This document shows, one piece after another, positions 44,498 to 54,131 of a DNA stretch of 64,000 nucleotides; the stretch's first letter is position 1, and each line of letters starts with the position of its first letter. Origin of the DNA: Stanieria cyanosphaera PCC 7437 (GTDB lineage: Bacteria > Cyanobacteriota > Cyanobacteriia > Cyanobacteriales > Xenococcaceae); the NCBI RefSeq assembly GCF_000317575.1, contig NC_019748.1:3554501-3618500 (forward strand), written 5' to 3'. Both the position numbers and the translations under genes were made by a program. The notes under the pieces were generated by a model. That model worked only from the letters and a program-made list of their open reading frames with translations, made no database searches and was not told the origin of the DNA.

Positions 44498-44503
44498 TAT
44501 AAT
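44498..44503 (+). promoter_or_regulatory. -10 box of tnpB, probably leaderless transcript
   Basis: TATAAT ends 8 bases before the ATG at 44511. Transcription starting about 7 bases downstream would begin at the start codon, giving a leaderless mRNA; no Shine-Dalgarno is present. Confidence 0.4.
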
Positions 44504-44510
44504 CTTCCTT

Positions 44511-45737
44511 ATGGAACAAGTATTGACGATTGTTTGCAAGCTTAACCCCACTAAAGAAATTGCTCAAGAAATTGAAGCAACACTTTTTGCTTTTGCTGAC
44601 GCTTGTAACTACGCCAACGAGCAAGTTAAACCAAACATAACCAGCAAAACAACCATTCAAAATATGGTTTACCAGACATTGCGCGAAAAGTTTGGTTTGA
44701 GTGCAAATCTTGCTGTTAGAGCTTGTGCCAGAGTTGGGGCTAATCGTAAAACAGCCAAGTTGAAGAACAACCACGGGGCTTACAAGGTGCGGAGATTTCC
44801 TCTGCACACAGCCTCTCCAGTTAAAAAGTTTGCTCCTACAAGTGCTGATTACGACGCTCGAATTTTTGCCTACAGAGAAAAAGACGAATCGGTTAGTCTT
44901 ACTTTGCTCAGTGGCAGATACCATATCCCATTGGATATTGGGAATTACCAAAGAGGAAAGCTTAAAGGTAGAAACCCTACTTCTGCTCAACTTTGTAAAC
45001 ATCGTGACGGGAAATACTACATCCATATACAAGTTAAAGACGAACCACAATCGCCAATTAGCTCTAATAAGGTTATAGGGGTAGACTTTGGACGAACTGA
45101 TATAGCTGTAACATCTAATAATCAGAAATGGTCTGGGAAACAAATAACTCAAGTTAGAGATAAATATTCTAAAATTCGTGCTTCTCTCCAAAAGAAGGCA
45201 TCGAAAGGCACACGAAGTAGTCGGCGTAGATGCAGACGGCTTGTGAAACTGTTGTCGATGAGAGAGAAAAGATTTCAGGCATGGGTTAACCACAATATCA
45301 GCAAAACCATAATCAACCAAGCACTCAAAAGTAATGCTCTTGTTAGCATCGAAGATTTGACGGGAATTAGAGACAGAACTAATCAAAAGCCAAGATCTAA
45401 GCGAGAAAGAAGACTCAGCAATAGCTGGAGCTTTTACCAGCTTCGTTCGTTTCTGGAATACAAGGGAATTAAATACGGCGTTGAGGTCTTGGCAGTACCG
45501 CCACAATACACGAGCCAAACCTGCTATCGCTGTCTTCATATTGGTTTGCGTTCTGCAAAATCTTTCAAGTGTGTTAACAGTAATTGTTTGTGGCATGGCG
45601 ATGCTGATTGGAATGGAAGCTTGATGATTCAAGCACTGGGGCTGAGTGTAAGGCAGCCTGAAGGTTCGAGGCTTTTCTGTTCTTTGGATAGGGATGACTC
45701 AGGGCTATTGAAAGCTATCGGGCTTCAGCCCGCGTAG
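44511..45737 (+). CDS. tnpB: IS200/IS605-family TnpB (RNA-guided nuclease), intact
   Basis: A 408-residue TnpB of the Cas12 ancestor group. It has a helical N-terminal domain, RuvC I IGVDFGRTDIAV near 188-199 (Asp), a basic stretch KGTRSSRRRCRR, RuvC II VSIEDLTGIR (Glu), zinc finger CYRC...CVNSNC, and RuvC III HGDADWNGSLM (Asp). All catalytic residues are present. No tnpA is adjacent, so it moves in trans or is a domesticated remnant. The gene ends on a CGGGCT-TC-AGCCCG hairpin (45719-45732), which by analogy lies in the omega-RNA scaffold at the right end. The long antisense frame over it is a shadow. Confidence 0.92.
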   Translation: MEQVLTIVCKLNPTKEIAQEIEATLFAFADACNYANEQVKPNITSKTTIQNMVYQTLREKFGLSANLAVRACARVGANRKTAKLKNNHGAYKVRRFPLHTASPVKKFAPTSADYDARIFAYREKDESVSLTLLSGRYHIPLDIGNYQRGKLKGRNPTSAQLCKHRDGKYYIHIQVKDEPQSPISSNKVIGVDFGRTDIAVTSNNQKWSGKQITQVRDKYSKIRASLQKKASKGTRSSRRRCRRLVKLLSMREKRFQAWVNHNISKTIINQALKSNALVSIEDLTGIRDRTNQKPRSKRERRLSNSWSFYQLRSFLEYKGIKYGVEVLAVPPQYTSQTCYRCLHIGLRSAKSFKCVNSNCLWHGDADWNGSLMIQALGLSVRQPEGSRLFCSLDRDDSGLLKAIGLQPA

Positions 45738-45813
45738 AACCTTACTAATTAGTCTCACCAGGAGTATAAAGAACTTAGCAGAATCAATCCAACATTTTAC
45801 CGAAGAGAAAAAA

Positions 45814-46245
45814 ATGTCTGAACGAAATGTTGCCAAAGGTAGCTGCCTGTGCGGAGCAGTAAATATATCCACAACTAGTATGAATCCTCATGTAGCAGCG
45901 TGTCATTGTAGTATGTGTCGCAAGTGGGGTGGAGGAGCTTTGTTGGGAGTCGAATGTAACGATGGTGTTAGTTTCGATGGTGAAGAGAATATTGGAGTTT
46001 ATCAATCTTCAGAATGGGCAGAGAGAGGATTTTGTAACAAGTGTGGCAGCCATCTATTTTATAGATTGAAACAAAATAACCATTACTATATACCTGTAGG
46101 GATTTTTGATAATAGTGAAGGTCTTATTTTCGATCTTCAAGTATTTATTGAACAAAAGCCGAAATATTATTCTTTTGCTAATCAAACCAAGAACATGACA
46201 GGAGAAGAATTATTTACCATGTTTACATCTTCATCAGAAAACTAA
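45814..46245 (+). CDS. GFA/CENP-V domain protein
   Basis: A 143-residue zinc protein of the glutathione-dependent formaldehyde-activating family: GSCLCGAVNIS (first Cys pair), CHCSMCRKWGGG (structural site) and FCNKCGSHLFYR. The family has S-transferase and lyase members, and most are uncharacterised. It is convergent with the DoxX-like gene, 5 bases apart. The start ATG follows an AAGAGAAAAAA leader. Confidence 0.9.
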   Translation: MSERNVAKGSCLCGAVNISTTSMNPHVAACHCSMCRKWGGGALLGVECNDGVSFDGEENIGVYQSSEWAERGFCNKCGSHLFYRLKQNNHYYIPVGIFDNSEGLIFDLQVFIEQKPKYYSFANQTKNMTGEELFTMFTSSSEN

Positions 46246-46250
46246 TAACT

Positions 46251-46658
46251 TTAAATATTGTTGATCTTTTTTGGTTCTTTGGTAAACCACCACGCCCAGG
46301 CAATTAGAACAAACTGAAATGGTAATCTAATTGCTTGTAGTAAATTGCTATCGGGTATATGATCGACATGAATGTGATTGACTGCCATGTTGATATTAGC
46401 TGGATATACTGCAATTAGTAATAAAACAAAGCCCCAAGCAGCAGCTTGAGAAAGGGCCGGAATTAGTAACGCAATCCCGCCGACAATTTCAAAAAAACCA
46501 CTGATATAAACAAGTGCGTCGGGATAGGGTAAAACCGATGGCACTATTTTTATATATTGATAGGGCGCCAAATAATGTGTGATTCCAGCGATAATCATGG
46601 AAACTGCAAATATGCCTCGAAGAGTTTCTTTATTATCTAAAATTATGTTTTTATTCAT
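46251..46658 (-). CDS. DoxX-like membrane protein
   Basis: A 135-residue protein with four membrane helices: GIFAVSMIIAGITHYLAPYQ, YISGFFEIVGGIALLIPALS with the conserved E/GG pattern, AAAWGFVLLLIAVYPANINM, and a last helix LPFQFVLIAWAWWF. It resembles DoxX/DoxD-like proteins, a family of membrane quinone-associated or unknown function. I start at MNKNIILDN (46656-46658) because the longer frame to 46775 adds a basic, unrelated leader that overlaps uvsE. It is 25 bases downstream of uvsE on the same strand. Confidence 0.8.
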   Translation of the reverse strand: MNKNIILDNKETLRGIFAVSMIIAGITHYLAPYQYIKIVPSVLPYPDALVYISGFFEIVGGIALLIPALSQAAAWGFVLLLIAVYPANINMAVNHIHVDHIPDSNLLQAIRLPFQFVLIAWAWWFTKEPKKINNI

Positions 46659-46683
46659 GGTTAATTTGAGCGAGGTTAGTTTT

Positions 46684-47604
46684 TTAAAAATATTTAACTG
46701 ATTGAAGCCATTCTTGGCGAATTTTTGCGATCGCTTGTTCCTTTTTTTTTGCTTCGACTTCAATCCAAGGTGCATTACGAAAGCTACTAGGCATTTGGGT
46801 AATTAAATCGCTGTGTTTAGAATCTAAAAAGCGATCGCGTCCGTTGGAAATATGAACCAATTGCCATTGAGGAACTTCCCAAGTAGTTTTTGCTGCTGCG
46901 AGCATTTCTCCTACACTAGGATGATCGTAACTATCCAATTCTTCATGGATAATATGGTGGTGTGCGTCGAATACCATAGGAACTTTGGTTGCTTGACAGA
47001 TTTCTAGAATTTCTGCTGCGCTATAAGTATGTTCGTCATTTTCAAAACTTAAACGAGAACGAATTGAATCGGATAAATTGTTAACAGTCTCGAGCAATCT
47101 TTCAGCGCGATTGCCTTTACCGCCATGAATATTCATCAATGCCCAAGGAGAACGAGGCAATTGCAATAAATCGAAAATATGAGCATGGGTTTGGAGAATT
47201 CTTATACTATTTTGAATAACTTCAGGGGAATCAGAATTTAAAACCACAAACTGATCGGGATGCAGTACCAATCTAATCCCCGATTTTTGGATTAAATTAC
47301 CTACTTGGTTAAGCTTATGACTTAATTGATTTAAGACATCTTTACCAATATTTGTATCTGCAAAAGGAAATAAATTAGAACTCATGCGATATAATCTAAT
47401 TTTTTCTCTTTGACAAAAAGCGATCGCCTGTTGTAATCGGTCTATATTTGCTTCATATATTTCTTGAAGTTTTTGTTCTTGTTCTTTAATTTCAAGCTTT
47501 AATAAAACCCGACGAGTAATGGTACGAAAACGTACTTCTGATGAAGCTGTAATACAGACTAATCCTAAGACGGGAAAATCTTTTGTTTCCTGTTTGTTAT
47601 CCAT
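46684..47604 (-). CDS. uvsE: UV DNA damage endonuclease
   Basis: UvsE (UVDE) nicks DNA 5' to pyrimidine dimers and other lesions in a repair path separate from UvrABC. The 306 residues form the AP-endonuclease-2-like TIM barrel with three metals: LGLVCITASSEVRFRTITRR at 13-32, IRLYRMSSNLFPFAD, RLVLHPDQFVVLNS, NIHGGKGNRAERL and VFDAHHHIIHEELD. All metal ligand clusters appear intact. Light-exposed cyanobacteria often carry it. The downstream DoxX-like gene may be cotranscribed. Confidence 0.93.
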   Translation of the reverse strand: MDNKQETKDFPVLGLVCITASSEVRFRTITRRVLLKLEIKEQEQKLQEIYEANIDRLQQAIAFCQREKIRLYRMSSNLFPFADTNIGKDVLNQLSHKLNQVGNLIQKSGIRLVLHPDQFVVLNSDSPEVIQNSIRILQTHAHIFDLLQLPRSPWALMNIHGGKGNRAERLLETVNNLSDSIRSRLSFENDEHTYSAAEILEICQATKVPMVFDAHHHIIHEELDSYDHPSVGEMLAAAKTTWEVPQWQLVHISNGRDRFLDSKHSDLITQMPSSFRNAPWIEVEAKKKEQAIAKIRQEWLQSVKYF

Positions 47605-48139
47605 AACTTAAAAGCAATCAACTCTTTTGGTAATCGCTCAAATAATTTTTTTGTAATTAATTGGTGAGAGTTTATTAAGATAGTTATTTTATTAATATAA
47701 AAAGAAAATTAATTTTTTAAATATGTCCAAAGAATGATTTGCTTAAATTGAAATTTTCGTTGGCTTGAGCAATTGTTTTTTGAAAATAAAATCAATTATT
47801 CTCAGCAAAATAATTTTATTTTGTTGGATTGAAAAAATAACTATTAATGTCAACTATCGCTAACTATAGCCTTTCTCGCTCTTGGTGAGGTACATCATTA
47901 CCAGTTACCAAAGATTAAGTAAAAAGCGCGAAGCGTCAGCCAGCGACAGCGAAGGATCAAAGTAAAAAGTAAATATGAGAATTTTATTCTCCTCTGGAAC
48001 GGGGGAGACTGCCAAAGGACGCAATGTAAGACAACCCAGGGGGCGTAAGTCAACTGTTGTTGACGTTGCGGATGAATTTGGAAGCCAGCAGCGAATCAAA
48101 GATTACGCTGCCCGGTAGTTCACGTAAACCAAGTTTAAA
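47605..48139. other. 535-bp spacer with dispersed repeat and possible transposase tail
   Basis: Bases 47605-47880 are AT-rich with no feature. Bases 47917-47969 are the dispersed repeat (separate entry). From about 47989 to 48118 the plus strand has an open frame ending ...FGSQQRIKDYAAR and TAG at 48116-48118. Its composition (GETAKGRNVRQPRGRK...) is like the unstructured C-terminal tails of cyanobacterial TnpB proteins. This is suggestive only; no catalytic part remains. Confidence 0.35.
47917..47969 (+). repeat. Dispersed repeat, copy 2
   Basis: Begins AAGTAAAAAGCGCGAAGCG and ends CGAAGGATCAAAGTAAAAAG. Partner of the inverted copy at 14034-14086, with the ends conserved and the middle diverged. 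AGTAAAA heptamers flank it on both sides. Confidence 0.6.
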
Positions 48140-49786
48140 TCAACCTCGATCGCTACTACTCGATTGGTGATAAAGAATATAAGGATCGTAACGATAAGCT
48201 ACTTCTAGATCTAAGTGCTGTTTAAGCGTAGTGAGAAAATATTGAGACTGATACTTGTTCATTAATGCCTTTGCTTGATCTGTACTCAAATTCTCAAATC
48301 CATCACTGATAAATTTCATTAACTCTCTTTTATTTAATTTATTTTGAGTTATATATTTTTCTAGAGAAGAACTACCACTAAGATCATCAATGCGTTGATA
48401 GTACTCTAAAATCTTTTGATCAGTCTGAGGAAAAAGTTTAACTTTAGCAATTGTACCGCGCTCAGTTAACCAGGAAAAATTAACCAACTCGATTGGATGA
48501 GAAACTATTACAGCATCTTTTGGTGTATGTTCGCGGATCCAATTACTCATTGCTTTCCACTGTGGGTTAACATCTTGTTGGACTGTAGGAAACTGTTGTA
48601 AGCTGACTGCTTGATAAATAAAAATAGCGGTTTGAATGAGCAAAATTACGATTAAAATTCGATTGACTAATCTTTTTAAAGATTTTTTAGATTTAGACAA
48701 ATAGGATTCCAGTGTACAAGCAGTTAACAAACAAGCAATAATTGGTAACATTACATCCCCGAAGCGAAAAGGATAATACTGTAACCAATTTCCTTGGCGA
48801 TCAAAAAGTGCGATCGCGAGTCCTCCTAGAAAAGGAATCAGACTAATTAGGGCAAATTCTCCTAACTCCAAGCGAATCACATTTACTCTAGTCATTTCTT
48901 GCTGATCTTTTTGACTGTGAAGCAGCATCATACTTCTACGAAGAAGTAGAAGATAGATAATTAATTTGATCCAGGAAAAAATATCCCAAGATAAAGGGTT
49001 GAGGTGATGAGCAAGTCTTAGAAAAACGTAAATAAAAGATGGTGAAAAAGAAATTGAAGCAGTCGATGCCGATGTAGATTCTGATTCTAATAAGTGTTGC
49101 GCCACAGCAGGAATAGCAAAAACACTAGTAACACAGTAAATCAATAATAATAAGAAACCAATCTCTTTAAGTTTAGACAAGCGAGTACTGGGACGAAAAC
49201 AAAGCCATCCTAAAGTAGTTAAAAATGCCCAACCACCTACCAAAACATGAAAAGAAGTAGCTAATCCTAAAAAAAGCGTCATCACCAAATAACGCCTTCT
49301 CAACATAAATGCGACCGCAATCAAAATTAAACCATAGGCAAATGCTTTAGCTTCTAATCCACCAACAAACCATTCACCCGCGATCGCTCCTTGACCATAA
49401 CCCAGATAAGTACAGCAAATAGTAGCTAAGATAAGAAATGGTAAACTTAATTTTAATTTTTGCCCGATTAAAACCAATCCAGTTGCAACTAAACAGTAGC
49501 AAATCAAACGACCAATAATAGAAGTAGCCAAAAAGCCAAAGTTAACTATTAACCAACCCGCTAAATTATTAAACAATAACCTGTAGCCGGCTGCTTGATT
49601 AAGATACCAATCTTGAGGTATCCAAGCGGGATCAGCATACTGTTTTGCCAGAGGTAGCACATCAACCTCGTTCCAACCTCTACCGCTTAGATTAAGTTCT
49701 AACAGAAGTCTCCAACTAAGAACTGCTGTTATTAATATTATTTGCCACAATATCTTGCTAAAAAATGGAGCAATCCGAAGCATCAA
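48140..49786 (-). CDS. Large multi-spanning membrane protein, GT-C-like
   Basis: A 548-residue protein with about eleven to thirteen hydrophobic helices in residues 10-400 and a soluble C-terminal domain of about 150. YGQGAIAGEWFVGGLEAKAF with an acidic pair in the first large loop and WIREHTPKDAVIVSHP at the start of the soluble domain match large cyanobacterial membrane proteins related to GT-C glycosyltransferases or DUF6798. No donor is implied. It may belong functionally with the polysaccharide cluster 4 kb away, but it is not linked to it. Confidence 0.72.
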   Translation of the reverse strand: MMLRIAPFFSKILWQIILITAVLSWRLLLELNLSGRGWNEVDVLPLAKQYADPAWIPQDWYLNQAAGYRLLFNNLAGWLIVNFGFLATSIIGRLICYCLVATGLVLIGQKLKLSLPFLILATICCTYLGYGQGAIAGEWFVGGLEAKAFAYGLILIAVAFMLRRRYLVMTLFLGLATSFHVLVGGWAFLTTLGWLCFRPSTRLSKLKEIGFLLLLIYCVTSVFAIPAVAQHLLESESTSASTASISFSPSFIYVFLRLAHHLNPLSWDIFSWIKLIIYLLLLRRSMMLLHSQKDQQEMTRVNVIRLELGEFALISLIPFLGGLAIALFDRQGNWLQYYPFRFGDVMLPIIACLLTACTLESYLSKSKKSLKRLVNRILIVILLIQTAIFIYQAVSLQQFPTVQQDVNPQWKAMSNWIREHTPKDAVIVSHPIELVNFSWLTERGTIAKVKLFPQTDQKILEYYQRIDDLSGSSSLEKYITQNKLNKRELMKFISDGFENLSTDQAKALMNKYQSQYFLTTLKQHLDLEVAYRYDPYILYHQSSSSDRG

Positions 49787-50046
49787 TAGTTAAATCCTGC
49801 TGAAAAGTCGCAAATTTCTAGCTTATGCCATAATTGTTAAGAACTCTACAAGATTAACCATTTTGTTAAATTCTTTATGAGACTTTGAAGTGGCTTTAGA
49901 AAAATAAATAATTAAGATATTTCTGCGCGTCTCTTAAACGACAACGAGTGTCAAATTCAGAATAAATAAGCTTTTAACTCATCTTGATTGAAAAATTCCC
50001 CTCTGCTCATAACTGATTAATGTGTTAATAATTAAGAGAAGTTTTT

Positions 50047-50066
50047 TGTCCTGGACTGTCCTGGAC
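50047..50066 (+). promoter_or_regulatory. Tandem 10-bp repeat before the two-HTH protein gene
   Basis: TGTCCTGGAC occurs twice in direct succession, and each copy contains the palindrome GTCC-T-GGAC. It ends 10 bases before the ATG at 50077, in the place of a ribosome binding site. The one-turn period and symmetric halves are what two adjacent DNA-binding dimers would need, so autoregulation by the downstream protein is a reasonable guess. Confidence 0.55.
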
Positions 50067-50076
50067 GTGAATCAAG

Positions 50077-50721
50077 ATGGAAGTTGACTTAATTCCCTTA
50101 TCACAACTCCCTTCTCGTTATGACATTGCCCGTTCTAATCTGTATAACAGGCTTAAAGACTTACAGATTGAACCAATCAAACAGGGTCGAAAAGCCTTTG
50201 TTAATCATGCTCAATTACAGTTATTAGACCGCTTACACTCTCATCTTCAACAAGGTGGGTTAACTTCAGAATTTATTAAACAACAATCAGATTATCAACT
50301 AGTAGCGGTAGCAACTCCAGAATTGGCAACCAATCCATTTTATGAGATGCACAATCGCAACGAACCAATCGTTGCCCTTCAACCTTCGGTCTTAGTCAGT
50401 GTGGTTGAAGCAGTGGTTAAACGTTTGATGCCCGCGCCGAGAAGTCGTTTAAATTATCTAAGAGAGCTAGAAGAAGCTTATCAAAATGATTGGTTACTCA
50501 GTACCTCAGAGGTTGCCGATTTACTAGGATTATCTCAAAAAACTGTGACAGGTTATGGACAGGAGTTTACTGATGCAGGGTTTGTTTTTACTCGCGTAGG
50601 AATCAGAAAAGGAGGAGAAATTGCTTGGGCAATTGATAAAGAAAATGATTTGAGTGAACCAGTATCATCATCAACAAAAAGTCTTAAAGAAGTATTTTCT
50701 TCAGCTTTTGACCCAGAATAA
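50077..50721 (+). CDS. Probable DNA-binding protein with two helix-turn-helix regions
   Basis: A 214-residue protein. Residues 8-45 (LPSRYDIARSNLYNRLKDLQ then ...KAFVNHAQLQLL) resemble a winged or MerR-like helix-turn-helix with its DNA-reading wing. Residues about 146-180 (LLSTSEVADLLGLSQKTVTG) are a second clear HTH. The middle is a helical linker. I do not recognise a named family. The adjacent tandem repeat is a candidate operator. It is divergent from the membrane protein gene. Confidence 0.7.
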   Translation: MEVDLIPLSQLPSRYDIARSNLYNRLKDLQIEPIKQGRKAFVNHAQLQLLDRLHSHLQQGGLTSEFIKQQSDYQLVAVATPELATNPFYEMHNRNEPIVALQPSVLVSVVEAVVKRLMPAPRSRLNYLRELEEAYQNDWLLSTSEVADLLGLSQKTVTGYGQEFTDAGFVFTRVGIRKGGEIAWAIDKENDLSEPVSSSTKSLKEVFSSAFDPE

Positions 50722-50806
50722 AAGACAATAAACAAAAGTAAAAGATCGTCTGTGTTGTTTTACGGTACGGGCGATCAAAACCATCAAAAATAGGAGCAAA
50801 CTTTAA

Positions 50807-52065
<1,259 letters not shown>

Positions 52066-52464
52066 ATGAAAGACAGTGAATTAATCGACCATCTTAAACA
52101 AGCATCAGAAGGTTTACTATGGCTGAGTGAATCAGATTATCCTTTTGAAATCGTTTATTGGGAAAATCTCAACTGTCTCGACTCGTCTAAATTATTACAA
52201 AGAACTGGTCATGATTTATCAACTAAGGTTGAAGTTAAAGAACTAGCTCAATTTTTCCAACCAGCTACAGAAGCACAAGATTGGTACAATGCTCAAGAAT
52301 TAGCAGAATGTCAACGTTATCAAGCATTAGTTAATTTATTGCAAACCCATTTACAAGAAATTAAAGTTTACCGTGTTGGAGAAGTTGAAATTGATGTTTA
52401 CCTTTTAGGTAAAACTGAGTCTGGTTCTTTGGCTGGTTTATCTACCAAAGTAGTAGAAACATAA
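52066..52464 (+). CDS. Nuclease A inhibitor-like protein (NuiA family)
   Basis: A 132-residue acidic protein. LKQASEGLLWLSESDYPFEI at 10-29 and ...DWYNAQELAECQRYQALVNL near 83-102 are the NuiA motif regions, and the C-terminus IKVYRVGEVEIDVYLLGKT closes the fold. In Anabaena NuiA binds and blocks the non-specific nuclease NucA. A NucA-like gene converges on this one, and the two overlap by 67 bases, supporting the assignment. It starts one base after the SDR stop codon. Confidence 0.85.
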   Translation: MKDSELIDHLKQASEGLLWLSESDYPFEIVYWENLNCLDSSKLLQRTGHDLSTKVEVKELAQFFQPATEAQDWYNAQELAECQRYQALVNLLQTHLQEIKVYRVGEVEIDVYLLGKTESGSLAGLSTKVVET

Positions 52465-53234
52465 TCTGATTGATAGACTTTGGCTTCGATTTTTTGTTGA
52501 ATATTTCTGTTGAGAGTAGAAAAGAAGTCATAACCAGTATTTTGCTCAATCTCATCTACCGAAACAATATAATCTCGCCAATCTGTTCTAGCTACTTCTT
52601 CAGTATTTGGAATTTTAACGGCAATAGTTTGCTCGACTTTACCATTATTTAAGACTAAAATTACTTTCCAAGTATAAGAAGGAACAGTGACTTTACCCTT
52701 GGCGATTACATCCTTTTTTCCTTCTCCTCCAGCGACAATATATAATTCCTTTCCTTCATTTGCTAACTTCCTACTATATTCTTCTAGTTCCCGCCATACT
52801 TCCCGATTATTAGCTGGAGATTGGGGAATCATGTTGGTCATTAAAAAAGTAGTGCTATTATCTGCCTGGGAGATAGTGCGATCGCCTGAAGGAATTAGAT
52901 GTCCTTTATCATAGCCTGTACCTCGATAATCGGATGGACGCACAGTATAACAACCATCAGGTAACTCTACATCTGGTCTAAAATCATTAGAACGCTCTAC
53001 ACTTCCTAACCAAGAACCATTTAATTGCCAACTCACCCAATTCGGTATTCCTTCACTACAGTTGTAAGAAAGAGCATAACTCGGTTTTTCTAGTAGATAG
53101 TTGTTGAAGTCTTGAACATTAGCTTGACTGGGATTACCGTATTTGAGATGAATGTTTTTTGTACTTGTGCCAATCGAACAACCTGTTAGAAACAGGATCA
53201 CAATAAGTTTAATGATGAGGATTCTAATGAACAT
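52398..53234 (-). CDS. DNA/RNA non-specific endonuclease (NucA-like), lipoprotein
   Basis: A 278-residue nuclease of the beta-beta-alpha-Me family. The lipobox LTGC at 16-19 predicts acylation at Cys19 and export. The catalytic motif is YDKGHLIPSGDRT with His112 (DRGH in the type member), with metal-binding Asn142/Asn143 in SPANNREVWRELE. It degrades RNA and DNA outside the cytoplasm; the convergent inhibitor gene protects the cell. The 3' end overlaps the inhibitor gene by 67 bases. Confidence 0.93.
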   Translation of the reverse strand: MFIRILIIKLIVILFLTGCSIGTSTKNIHLKYGNPSQANVQDFNNYLLEKPSYALSYNCSEGIPNWVSWQLNGSWLGSVERSNDFRPDVELPDGCYTVRPSDYRGTGYDKGHLIPSGDRTISQADNSTTFLMTNMIPQSPANNREVWRELEEYSRKLANEGKELYIVAGGEGKKDVIAKGKVTVPSYTWKVILVLNNGKVEQTIAVKIPNTEEVARTDWRDYIVSVDEIEQNTGYDFFSTLNRNIQQKIEAKVYQSDYVSTTLVDKPAKEPDSVLPKR

Positions 53235-53388
53235 GGATGAAAAAAAGAGTAATATCTCAATTTTCTCCGAAATTTTCTCATTAGTTCCACATTTTATTAA
53301 GATATTGATTGAGTGTTAATGGTTAATTATTCATCCCTCATAATTAGTAATTAGTAATTAGCAACTGATATATACTTAAGGTTGAAAC

Positions 53389-53423
53389 GCGATCGCTCCG
53401 CGCCTCGGCTTTGCCGAGATCGC
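53389..53423. repeat. HIP1-flanked palindromic repeat
   Basis: GCGATCGCTCCGCGCC, then CTCGGC-TTT-GCCGAG, then GATCGC. The centre is a perfect 6-bp stem (TCGGC/GCCGA plus C-G). Related copies lie at 13194-13228 (within a CDS) and 59815-59848. Confidence 0.65.
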
Positions 53424-53444
53424 ATCTAAAGCTCAACACAACAC

Positions 53445-53600
53445 TTAATCATCGTCCTCCTCTTCTTCATCGTATCCACCTTCTCGTTCCTCTATTTCTG
53501 CACCTGGAAATTCACAGCCAGTTAAACTAGTAGCAGTAGTAAATAATACAAAAGCACTTAATCCTAGGGCGATTCCCCTTTTCCAATTCCAATTAATCAT
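53445..53600 (-). CDS. Small acidic lipoprotein
   Basis: A 51-residue protein with start at MINWNWKRG (53598-53600). It has a basic N-terminus, hydrophobic core ALGLSAFVLFTTATS and lipobox LTGC, then a short mature part ending in EEEEDDD. The upstream longer frame adds residues with no signal-peptide logic. It is 14 bases downstream of yidD on the same strand. No function is known; it may be an envelope structural or metal-buffering lipoprotein. Confidence 0.65.
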   Translation of the reverse strand: MINWNWKRGIALGLSAFVLFTTATSLTGCEFPGAEIEEREGGYDEEEEDDD

Positions 53601-53614
53601 AATTTTTAATTTAA

Positions 53615-53902
53615 TTAAATAGGGATACAACAAGGAATAATTATACAACCACTACTAGATTGATTTTGTAGCGTTTTACTAGCTTCGGCACAATCACGAA
53701 ATCTTTGTAGAGAACCTTCAATAGCTAAAATTAAACTTTGCTCGGTTAATAGTTTTTTGACATATTCTGAGCAAGAATCTCCTTGGTGTAAGATTCGATG
53801 AGGACAACTAAAGCCTTTATAAGGAGAAATATTTTGCTGGTAAAAATTAATAGCTTCTGTCGCTATTTGTTGAGTCAGAGACTGAGAAACAATACTCTGC
53901 AT
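53615..53902 (-). CDS. yidD: Membrane protein insertion efficiency factor YidD-like
   Basis: A 95-residue protein with the YidD/hemolytic domain: AINFYQQNISPYKGFSCPHR at 17-36, then HQGDSCSEYVKKLL and ...LAIEGSLQRFRDCAEA. YidD assists YidC in membrane protein insertion. The C-terminal CCIP is longer than in enteric homologues. Cyanobacteria often have several copies. No rnpA/yidC context is present here, so the role may be specialised. Confidence 0.85.
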   Translation of the reverse strand: MQSIVSQSLTQQIATEAINFYQQNISPYKGFSCPHRILHQGDSCSEYVKKLLTEQSLILAIEGSLQRFRDCAEASKTLQNQSSSGCIIIPCCIPI

Positions 53903-54131
53903 GATAATTAATTGAGTAAAAACTTACACCTATATATACCTAAATAAAGGAAATTTTTATCTCTACCAAAAGTATGAATTTATTTTGGCATGAGGACAAA
54001 AAGCGATCGCTTTAGATTTATTTTTGTACAGACGTAACATATTAAGTCTCTACTTTCTTGTAATGTGGGAAAACTAACTACGCTTTCAGACGTAGCAGCA
54101 AATTATTTTTAGATACGCGGATAGATAACTT

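Noticed and set aside
44436-45632. 398-codon frame antisense to tnpB
   Set aside because: Shadow of the intact TnpB gene: no domain, Ser/Phe/Arg-rich composition.
46659-46775. N-terminal extension of the DoxX-like protein
   Set aside because: Very basic leader overlapping uvsE; the internal ATG gives a normal family start.
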